Shown here: positions 57,614 through 64,000 of the stretch, one piece after another
How positions within the stretch are numbered: position 1 is the stretch's first letter
Layout of the letters: the number at the start of each line of letters is the position of its first letter
Assembly (NCBI GenBank): GCA_041394945.1
Contig: JAWKHH010000002.1
Location: 1 to 64,000, forward strand
Direction of reading: 5' to 3'
DNA length: 64,000 bases
DNA from: Bryobacteraceae bacterium
Lineage (GTDB): Bacteria > Acidobacteriota > Terriglobia > Bryobacterales > Bryobacteraceae
Position numbers and translations under genes: made by a program
The notes under the pieces: model-generated
The model's input: only the letters and a program-made list of their open reading frames with translations
Databases searched by the model: none
What the model was told of the DNA's origin: nothing

Positions 57614-58030
57614 GTGGCGCTCGTCCTTGTGTCGCTGAGAACCGCCGCCGATCCCCTCGATCAAGCCCGCGAGCTGAATCGACGCGGCGGCCAAGGCTCT
57701 TGCCTCTTTGAGCGTGCCGGGGACACGCTCGACGAGGCTTCGGCGATCAACAACACCGGAGTGGCACGGCTCAGGCTGGGCGACTGCGAAACCGCGCTGA
57801 AGGATTCCATCAACTCCGCCAAGCTTTGTTCAGCTTTGGGGACCGGGAGTGCGAAATCCTCCGCACCAACAACGCCGGCGCCGTCCGTTGCTACCGCGAC
57901 ACATCCGCCGAAGGGCCCTGGCGGACCATGACCGCGCCCGTTTGCTGAGCGCTCTGCCACCGCCTGTGCGACCCCGTCCGCGCGCTCGAGATCTACCGAT
58001 AGGCGGCGGCGCAACTCGACCGGCCACCGC
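57614..58030 (+). pseudogene. Decayed TPR (CHAT-type) gene remnant
   Basis: From GTG 57614 a signal-like start leads into TPR-like sequence (ASAINNTGVARLRLGDCETALKDS). Near 57836 the similarity jumps to the next frame (FGDRECEILRTNNAGAVRC), ending at TGA 57946-57948, and a third fragment (DPVRALEIYR, then a stop) appears in another frame near 57970-58010. The repeated LGDRE/NN-GAV pattern across frames shows one TPR gene broken by at least one frameshift and a stop. The rest of the interval up to 58192 is intergenic or decayed remains of the same gene. Confidence 0.6.
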
Positions 58031-58192
58031 ACGTGGATCGGATTGCTGCGCAACCAGGGAATCGCGCAGGGTGGGGAACCAAACCCGGCGCGGAAGTTGT
58101 ACTGTGTCATGGCGCACGGTAGGGGATCTGCCCGATCCGCTGGTGGAGTTGGCGATTCCGCACCGGAGAAAAACGCGGCCGCGGCCGCTCGC

Positions 58193-59653
58193 TCACGTGC
58201 GCCACATGCGCTCACGCACCAGCGGCCCGCGCAGCACGTCGAGCGCGAGGTTGACGTCCTCCACGATCTGAAAATCGTACATGCCGACGCAGATGAAATC
58301 GGCGCCGCTCTCGAACGCGTAGCGGAACGCCTCCTTGGGATGGATCGCGCCGGCGGCCAGCACCTTGAAGGCGATCCACGGCTCTTCGAGCCCGCCCATG
58401 TACTTGACCACCGCCGCCGGGTCCTCGCACCAGATGTTGTCGCACTCCTTCTCGCCGGGCCTGGCGGACCAGTAGCCGACGTTGTGCAGTGTCTTCATCC
58501 AGAAGTCGGGCCGCAAGCCCTGGTCCACGGACTTGGTGACGGTGGCGAGTTTGTGCGCGCCGATGCCGGCGGGCAGGCCGTTGGAACGGATGAGGTCGAG
58601 CGCTTCGGTCATCAGGTCGAACTTGCCGCTTTCGACGAGGCCGTCGGCGAGCGCGCCCTGGATGTAGCAGGCCGAAGCGCCCTGATCGATGGACTTGCGC
58701 ACCGCGCCGAGCAGATCCTTGTTGCCGCAATCGGAGATGAACTGGATCTTGCCGCCGTGCCGCCAATAGTCGTTGATCACGCCGCAGCGCGCCGGGTTGG
58801 TGATCAACGAATTCAAGCCGCAGCTTTCGGCGAGGGTGAGAGTCTGGAAGATCTTCTCGCGGTGATGATAGGCGCGGACGAGCTTGGAGACGTAGATGAG
58901 GTCGCGGGCGTGCGCCCAGCCGCCGATGAGGTTGCCGCCCATGATCATGCGGCTCACGGGGAGGTTCTTGATCTTCGCCACCGGGACGGTCCCCTTGAGG
59001 TCGTTGCGGGAGGTGAACTGGAAAGACTTCACGGTGGCGCTGGCGGTGAACTGGTCGGGTCCGGCGCGCCGCGCGAGATTCGCCTCCTCGAAGCTGCGCC
59101 ATCCGTGCTTGCCGAGCACCGCGAGCACGAAGGCTCCGAGCACGGGGAGTCCGGCCAGGTTGGCGAGGAGTTCGCGGCGCTGCGGGCTGGTTTCGCTGTG
59201 CCGAGACTTCCACCACGCGGCGAGGCCGAGGCTGCCCGCGGGAAATGCGACTACGATCGCGAGCGCCAGCATCTCGACGAGGTTCTTGTTCACCAGCAGG
59301 TACGTGCCTTCGGTGGCGCCGAAGTTTCCCGGAGCGAACAGCGGCGGTGCGGCGAGATAGTAGAGCGCGAGCAGGGCCATGCCGCTCCAGGCGGCGGCGC
59401 GCACCGCCACGCCCAGCAACAACGCGAGTCCGATGAGGACGAGTCCCCAGACGTTGAGCGCGTCGACGGCGGCGATCAGCTTCGGCTGCTCGGCGAGCCA
59501 CTGGAACGCGCCGCTGAACGGACCGGTGCTGGCCTTCAGGAATCCGGCGGCGGTCCAGCCCGGGTAGAGCAACTTGGTGACGCCTTCGTAGAGGAAATGC
59601 CAGCCGATAGCGGCTCGCAGCAGCACCAGCAGCCAGCTACGATGAGGATCCAT
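58193..59653 (-). CDS. DoxX-like membrane domain fused to TIM-barrel enzyme
   Basis: A 486-residue fusion. The first 170 residues have four helices in the DoxX/DoxD pattern (WLLVLLRAAIGWHFLYEGVTKLLYP, VWGLVLIGLALLLGVAVRAAAW, MALLALYYLAAPPLF). The rest is a TIM-barrel domain (VSRMIMGGNLIGGWAHARDLIY, CGLNSLITNPARCG, FKVLAAGAIHPKEAFRYAFESGADFICVGMYDFQIVED core motif VLAAGA-FICVGMYD), related to the product of 59637-60548 and reminiscent of aldo/keto-reductase-type proteins. Direct fusion of the two is unusual; it suggests quinone-linked chemistry at the membrane, with the barrel on the inner face. ATG 59653 overlaps the preceding gene by 17 bases. Confidence 0.72.
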   Translation of the reverse strand: MDPHRSWLLVLLRAAIGWHFLYEGVTKLLYPGWTAAGFLKASTGPFSGAFQWLAEQPKLIAAVDALNVWGLVLIGLALLLGVAVRAAAWSGMALLALYYLAAPPLFAPGNFGATEGTYLLVNKNLVEMLALAIVVAFPAGSLGLAAWWKSRHSETSPQRRELLANLAGLPVLGAFVLAVLGKHGWRSFEEANLARRAGPDQFTASATVKSFQFTSRNDLKGTVPVAKIKNLPVSRMIMGGNLIGGWAHARDLIYVSKLVRAYHHREKIFQTLTLAESCGLNSLITNPARCGVINDYWRHGGKIQFISDCGNKDLLGAVRKSIDQGASACYIQGALADGLVESGKFDLMTEALDLIRSNGLPAGIGAHKLATVTKSVDQGLRPDFWMKTLHNVGYWSARPGEKECDNIWCEDPAAVVKYMGGLEEPWIAFKVLAAGAIHPKEAFRYAFESGADFICVGMYDFQIVEDVNLALDVLRGPLVRERMWRT

Positions 59654-60548
59654 CGTTGCCTCCCAGAACCTCGCGGGCGATGGCCGCGTCTTCGGACACT
59701 TCGTCGGTGAGCATCGGGAACATGCCCACAATCACCGCGTCGCGCGGTTTGAGATTGGCGTAGGCGTAGCGGAACGCGCGTTCGATGGCGGCACGGTTGT
59801 TGCAGAGCCGGCCCGCGGCGAAGATCTTGAATCCTAGGCACGGGCGCGACACCTGCCGCGCGACGGCCGTCATGCGATCCCGATCGTGCGCGAGGTAGAG
59901 CTCGTCCACCGGCTCGTCGCCGAGGGCCTGCTTCACGGCGGCGGGGTCGCGCCGGATGTTGTAGAAGCACGTCATGTAGAGATCGTGCTTCCACCCGGCG
60001 TCCTCGGATCGCGCGATGTGCTCGGGAACGTGCGAGGAGATGCCGGCGAGCACGCCGTGGTCGTGCGCCTTGGCGATGAAGTCCGCGATCTTCGCTTGCC
60101 CGCCGGCGCGGTAGTGCCTGTCGGTGTGTTCGCCGTGGTGAACGACGGCGAGCGGGTGGAGCGCGGCCACCTCTTTCCAGACGGCGGGTTCGGCGTCGTG
60201 CATCAGGCACAGCCACTGGATCTTGCTTCCGGCGTCGCGCGCGACGCGGAGGGCTTCGAACGCCTTGGGATCGATGCTCGCCTGCCACGTATTGATCCCG
60301 TTACGTTCGCAGTTGAGCAGGAAGTCGACGACGCGGTCCCGTGTGAACCACTGGCGCATGATCGCGCTGAGTTTCGGGACCGAATGCGCGTAGCCGCCGA
60401 TCGGGTTGTATCCGGCGATGAGGCGCGTCACTTTGTGGCGGCCGATGGCGACCGTGGGCAGGGCCGTCGCGGGCGCCGCAAGCGCGACGCCGGAAGCGCT
60501 CATCGCGCCGAGAAATCCCCGCCTTGCGATCGCAGGCATTGCGTTCAT
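59637..60548 (-). CDS. Twin-arginine TIM-barrel protein, paralogue of the DoxX fusion
   Basis: A 303-residue protein with leader ARRGFLGAMSASGVALAAPATA. The barrel opens VTRLIAGYNPIGGYAHS and continues with FLLNCERNGINTWQAS, IQWLCLMHDAEPAVW, GISSHVPEHIA and PCLGFKIFAAGRLCN, parallel to motifs of the DoxX-fusion barrel. AGGAGG precedes ATG 60548 by 5 bases. The two paralogues may form a complex or act in succession on one substrate, one exported and one at the inner membrane. Confidence 0.75.
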   Translation of the reverse strand: MNAMPAIARRGFLGAMSASGVALAAPATALPTVAIGRHKVTRLIAGYNPIGGYAHSVPKLSAIMRQWFTRDRVVDFLLNCERNGINTWQASIDPKAFEALRVARDAGSKIQWLCLMHDAEPAVWKEVAALHPLAVVHHGEHTDRHYRAGGQAKIADFIAKAHDHGVLAGISSHVPEHIARSEDAGWKHDLYMTCFYNIRRDPAAVKQALGDEPVDELYLAHDRDRMTAVARQVSRPCLGFKIFAAGRLCNNRAAIERAFRYAYANLKPRDAVIVGMFPMLTDEVSEDAAIAREVLGGNDGSSS

Positions 60549-60585
60549 GGCTGCCTCCTTCCGCGCCGCCACGGTGGTCGCGCGG

Positions 60586-61779
60586 CTACCAGTCGAGCTT
60601 CACGTCCGTGGTCCAGCGCTCGGTGGAGCGCATCATTTCGTCCCAGGTGACCTCGGCGTTGCGGTAGGCCGCCGTCCGGCCCAGGATCCCCGTGAGGTTG
60701 CTCTCCACCGAAGTCTCGAAGTTGTAGATGGGCTTGTTGTCGCGCACGGCAGCCACGAACTTCTTCACGTTCTCGATGGCGCCGCTCCTGAACGTATCGT
60801 CCTTCTCCGCGCCCATCCACGGATTCTTCCCAGTGATGCGGATTAGGCCGTTGTAGTGCGTGTCGGCGCACCCGTGGACCCCGTACGCGCGCACGCAAAG
60901 GTCGGCCACGGAGCCGTTCAATTGGTGCGAACTGAAGCTCGCGTGGACTCCGTCCGGATACCAGTACGTCACCACGAAGTGATCCCAGGCGTCGCCGTAG
61001 TCGTTCGGTGTGCCGGCCCAGTTCGTCCGTCCGCCGGAGCCGTGCGCCTTCACCGGATGCGCGCCGAGCAGCCAGTTGGCGACGTCGATCACGTGGATGT
61101 TCTGCTCCACGATGATGTCGCCGCTCAGCGCTCGGTCGCCGAACCAGTTGAGCATTGTGCGTTGGCCGGGGTCCATGCCGGGCTGGCCTTTGTCCTTCCA
61201 CGGACGGCCCGCGAAGTAGTAGACCTGCGCGAAGGCGGGCTTGCCGATGTCGCCGCCGTGGACGCGCCGCGCGGCTTCCTGGTAGACGTCGCGGGCGCGG
61301 GTCTGAAAGTCCACCCAGTAGGTGAGCTTCTTGCGCTGCGCCTCGCGTCCCGCCGTGAGCACGGTGCGGCAGCCGGGAACGTCGACGGCCACGGGCTTCG
61401 CCATGAAGACGTGCTTGCCGGCGGCGACGGAGGCTTCGGCGATCTCGGGGTGGAACAGCGTCGGTGTTTCGATGATGACGGCGTCGAGCTTCGAGGCGGC
61501 GAGTTGCTTGTACGCGTCCGGGCCATGGTATGACCGTCCCGCGCCCACCTGAAACTTCGCGGCCGTGGCGGTGAGGTTGGCGCGTTGGACGTCGGCCACG
61601 GCCACCACGCGCGCGCCGGCGTGTTCGGGGAAAAACGGCGTGATCCAGTTGCCGCGTCCGCCGCAGCCGATCAACCCCACCTCGACGGCGGAGTTGGCCT
61701 GCGATCCGAAAACGGTCTCCGGCTTCGCGATGAGCACGCCGGCGGTGGTGGCGGTGAGGAAGTTCCTGCGCGGTGTCAT
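60586..61779 (-). CDS. Twin-arginine Gfo/Idh/MocA-family oxidoreductase
   Basis: A 397-residue exported oxidoreductase. The leader is PRRNFLTATTAG, the Rossmann motif EVGLIGCGGRGNWI, the lysine motif HVFMAKPVAVDVPG, and the substrate domain has QNIHVIDVANWLLGAHPVKAHG, with the D-x3-H spacing of the family. ATG 61779 is used. It lies 8 bases from the ThuA gene upstream, with which it is probably cotranslated; such pairs occur in glycoside-degrading clusters, where both act on a keto-sugar. It is only distantly related to the oxidoreductase at 5035-6630. Confidence 0.87.
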   Translation of the reverse strand: MTPRRNFLTATTAGVLIAKPETVFGSQANSAVEVGLIGCGGRGNWITPFFPEHAGARVVAVADVQRANLTATAAKFQVGAGRSYHGPDAYKQLAASKLDAVIIETPTLFHPEIAEASVAAGKHVFMAKPVAVDVPGCRTVLTAGREAQRKKLTYWVDFQTRARDVYQEAARRVHGGDIGKPAFAQVYYFAGRPWKDKGQPGMDPGQRTMLNWFGDRALSGDIIVEQNIHVIDVANWLLGAHPVKAHGSGGRTNWAGTPNDYGDAWDHFVVTYWYPDGVHASFSSHQLNGSVADLCVRAYGVHGCADTHYNGLIRITGKNPWMGAEKDDTFRSGAIENVKKFVAAVRDNKPIYNFETSVESNLTGILGRTAAYRNAEVTWDEMMRSTERWTTDVKLDW

Positions 61780-61787
61780 CGTGGTCC

Positions 61788-62585
61788 TCAATCGATCGGC
61801 GGCGCGACGGTGACCGCGCCGGTGGCGGCCCATTCGCTGCCCCGGGTGAATGTGGAGACGAAGGCCGGCGTCTGGACGTCGCTCGGGTCATGGCCGAGCG
61901 CGGTTACGAAGATGCGTCCTTTGCCACGCTCGCTCACCCAGAGCATCGGGTGATCCAGTCCATCGCCGGGGATCGGCTGGCGGGCCTTGCCGTTGTAGAG
62001 CTTGTGATCGTCCCAGGCGGTGGCCAGCACGCGGTAGCGGCTGCGGTCCTCCTGCCACTTCAGGTTGGCGTAGAGTTCGTCGTGCGGCTGGGGGAACTTC
62101 TTCGGAAGGCCGCGCGTGATGGGATGATCGCCGTCGCGCACGGTCACCTCGAAATCGTGCGGCGCGGAGTGATGCCCGTTGTTCGGCCGCCAGTTGCCGC
62201 CCGACATCTCCTCCCACTCCTTCCAGCCATTAAACGCGGCGAGGCTGAAGTGGTAGATCGTGAGCCCCTTGCCGGACTCGACGAACTGGGTGAGGGCGCG
62301 TTCGGCGGTCTCGCCCCACCGCAGTTCGGGCTTGCGCGAATCGTAGTAGTTGACCACGACGAGGTCGTAGGGAGCGAGCGTTTCGTTGCTCGCTCCCCGG
62401 AACTCCTCGGTCACGCGGACCTCGAAGCGGCCCGTCGCCTCGAGCGCCTTGCGCAGCATCGGCGTGACGCCGCGCCAGTCGTGCCCGTTCTGGCCGGTGA
62501 CGATCAGCGCCTGGATCTTCTTCGCCGGAGCGGGCTGAGCAAGAGCGGTTCCGGCGGCCAACAGAAACACGACGAGGTTCCTCAT
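61788..62585 (-). CDS. Exported ThuA-domain protein
   Basis: A 265-residue protein with signal peptide (LVVFLLAAGTALAQ). The ThuA fold (glutamine-amidotransferase-like) is shown by IQALIVTGQNGHDWRGVT, GLTIYHFSLAAFNGWKEWEEM, the H-rich stretch NNGHHSAPHDFEV and GRIFVTALGHDPSD. ThuA proteins occur with sugar dehydrogenases and are thought to handle keto-sugars or their isomers. It is co-directional with the Gfo/Idh/MocA gene and the enolase-superfamily gene. Confidence 0.88.
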   Translation of the reverse strand: MRNLVVFLLAAGTALAQPAPAKKIQALIVTGQNGHDWRGVTPMLRKALEATGRFEVRVTEEFRGASNETLAPYDLVVVNYYDSRKPELRWGETAERALTQFVESGKGLTIYHFSLAAFNGWKEWEEMSGGNWRPNNGHHSAPHDFEVTVRDGDHPITRGLPKKFPQPHDELYANLKWQEDRSRYRVLATAWDDHKLYNGKARQPIPGDGLDHPMLWVSERGKGRIFVTALGHDPSDVQTPAFVSTFTRGSEWAATGAVTVAPPID

Positions 62586-62624
62586 GTCTCCGCCGGGAGC
62601 AACCGGCGTGCCACTCCGGTGCGC

Positions 62625-63998
62625 TCAGAGTTCGTTCACGAGCTTCCCGTTCTCGTCGATGTGCGGATAAGGGCCGCCGATGCGGAACCGGTCCAGGATG
62701 TAGTCGTCGTAGTGCGGAGTTGGCTCGAAGTAGCCGCCCTTGCGGATGTGCTCCTTGATCGCCGTTTCGTTGAGTTCCACCCCGAGGCCGGGCGTGTCGG
62801 GCACGGTGATGAACCCCTGGTTGACGATCGGCTTCGAGGGCCCGTCGACGAGGCTGTCCCACCACGGGATGTCGACGGCGTGGTTTTCCATGGCGAGCAG
62901 GTCCTTGATCGTCGCCGCCATGTGCACGCTTGCCAGGCAGCCGACCGGGGAACCGGCGAAGTGGATCGCGGTCTGGATGCCGTTCAGCGAGGCGTAGTCG
63001 GCGATGCGCTTGGTTTCGCGGATGGCGCCGGAAGTCAGCGGGTCGGGGTGGATGATGTCGACTGCGCGATTGTCGATCAGCGCACGGAAGCCCTCCTGGA
63101 GTCCGAAGAGGCTTTCGCCGGTGGCGATGGGTGTTGTCGTGGATGTGGTGAGCTCGCGATAGCCATGCCAGTCGAGCGGAGCGTCGCCGCCGGGGCCGAG
63201 GTGGCCCACCTGGATCATGTCTTCGGCCCACGCGAGGTTGTACTTTTCGAACGCACGCGCGTAGCGGATGCTGTCGTTCACCGTAAGCGGACCGAAATGA
63301 TCGGCGCCGAGCGGCGCCTCCCACCCGATGGCCTCGCGGACGGCTTCGATGTATTCGCACATGTAGCCGAGGCCCTTCTCGGTGGCGACGCGCCTGTCGT
63401 TCACCGCCCCGGGATGGTTTGCCACCATCCGCGTACCGAGGTCCATCTTGAAGAACGTGAACCCCTGCGCCTTGCGCTTCTTGAAGCGCTCGGCATAGAT
63501 CTTCGGATCGTGGCTTTCCGTGGTGTCGCAATACACGCGGATCTTGTCGCGATATTTCGAACCGGCGAGACGCCACGCGGGCACGCCGTAGACCTTGCCG
63601 GCGATGTCATGAAGCGCCATGTCGACCGCGCTGTAGCCGCCGCCCAGCCGCTGGTGGCTCGCGAATACGCGGATGCTATCGAGGATGGGATCGATGTCGA
63701 GCGGGTTGCGGCCCTTGAGGTGCGGCTTGAGGATGAGGGCGGTGCCTTCGCGGCCAGCGTCGCGGACTTCGCCGAGTCCGTAGACGCCCTGATTGGTGTC
63801 GATGCGGATAATGGGGTAGTCGTAGTTTGAAGCCACGAGCACAAAGCGCATGTCGGTGATGCGGAGTTGGCTGGGGGAGGATTCGCGGCGCACCGGCCGG
63901 TTGGCGGATTGCGCAGAGACGCCGGGTTTGGTGAGTTGGAGGATTCCCGCGACGGCGGCGGCCTGCCGTAGAATCGCGCGGCGGTTGGAAACGGACAT
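62625..63998 (-). CDS. Twin-arginine mandelate racemase / enolase superfamily enzyme
   Basis: A 457-residue exported enzyme starting 2 bases from the right edge. The leader is NRRAILRQAAAVAGILQLT. The N-terminal capping domain (YGLGEVRDAGREGTA) precedes a TIM barrel with lysine-containing FTFFKMDLG, metal ligands in PLGADHFGP, NLAWAEDM and PIATGESLFG, and the C-terminal HFAGSPVG catalytic-His region. These match acid-sugar dehydratases or racemases. It is the most upstream visible gene of the minus-strand carbohydrate set; export is unusual for this superfamily, most members of which are cytoplasmic. Confidence 0.88.
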   Translation of the reverse strand: MSVSNRRAILRQAAAVAGILQLTKPGVSAQSANRPVRRESSPSQLRITDMRFVLVASNYDYPIIRIDTNQGVYGLGEVRDAGREGTALILKPHLKGRNPLDIDPILDSIRVFASHQRLGGGYSAVDMALHDIAGKVYGVPAWRLAGSKYRDKIRVYCDTTESHDPKIYAERFKKRKAQGFTFFKMDLGTRMVANHPGAVNDRRVATEKGLGYMCEYIEAVREAIGWEAPLGADHFGPLTVNDSIRYARAFEKYNLAWAEDMIQVGHLGPGGDAPLDWHGYRELTTSTTTPIATGESLFGLQEGFRALIDNRAVDIIHPDPLTSGAIRETKRIADYASLNGIQTAIHFAGSPVGCLASVHMAATIKDLLAMENHAVDIPWWDSLVDGPSKPIVNQGFITVPDTPGLGVELNETAIKEHIRKGGYFEPTPHYDDYILDRFRIGGPYPHIDENGKLVNEL

Positions 63999-64000
63999 GG

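Overview
The window looks like a chromosomal segment of a high-GC Gram-negative bacterium, most likely an acidobacterium of the Bryobacterales/Solibacter group. The evidence is mixed: a Kelch protein ends in a domain resembling TIGR03437, the C-terminal domain described from Solibacter paralogues; many secreted enzymes begin with twin-arginine leaders (Gfo/Idh/MocA oxidoreductases, sulfatase, enolase-superfamily enzyme); and ASPIC/UnbV, DUF1080, ThuA and GH97 families occur together. Assignment to the order is inference.

Layout. 1-1870 is the end of an integrated element: a lower-GC fragment, an excisionase-like helix-turn-helix protein and a tyrosine recombinase, abutting a selenocysteine tRNA gene (selC, 1914-2008) that is probably the attachment site. 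Position 2060-15679 is general metabolism: a truncated Uma2 protein, a lone receiver domain, methylmalonate-semialdehyde dehydrogenase, DUF1080, a GH97 glycosidase divergent from a sulfatase, a Ric-type di-iron protein, a cytochrome c-quinoprotein fusion and a glycosyltransferase. 15627-21279 holds a large secreted DUF3604-like protein, two PepSY membrane proteins, a 51-residue desulforedoxin-like protein and a TauE/SafE permease.

21310-30210 is the most unusual part: a mirror-image locus. Two divergent, translationally coupled pairs (redoxin then ASPIC/UnbV repeat protein) run outward from a 116-bp intergenic region, and each arm ends in a convergent gene of one unrecognised paralogous family. 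A DUF1702-like gene sits on one arm and a second member lies at 37991-39046. In enediyne gene clusters UnbV and DUF1702-type proteins accompany a polyketide synthase, but none is visible here. 30223-35356 is an overlapping FadL-SGNH-Kelch operon. 35783-37972 encodes a degenerate kinase domain fused to a class III cyclase.

39128-44070 is a phosphonate-catabolism operon (MFS transporter, FAD amine oxidase, zinc dehydrogenase, PhnX, HD protein) without a PhnW transaminase; a 17-bp palindrome overlaps its first start codon. A secreted glycerophosphodiesterase with its terminator follows. 45618-52663 is a probable envelope or glycolipid set (two glycosyltransferases, two PHP proteins, an OlsB-like acyltransferase). 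52935-58030 has a flavin monooxygenase, a methyltransferase, a TPR protein and a decayed TPR gene. 58193-63998 is a one-direction set of carbohydrate-type enzymes (DoxX-barrel fusion, paralogous barrel protein, Gfo/Idh/MocA, ThuA, enolase superfamily).
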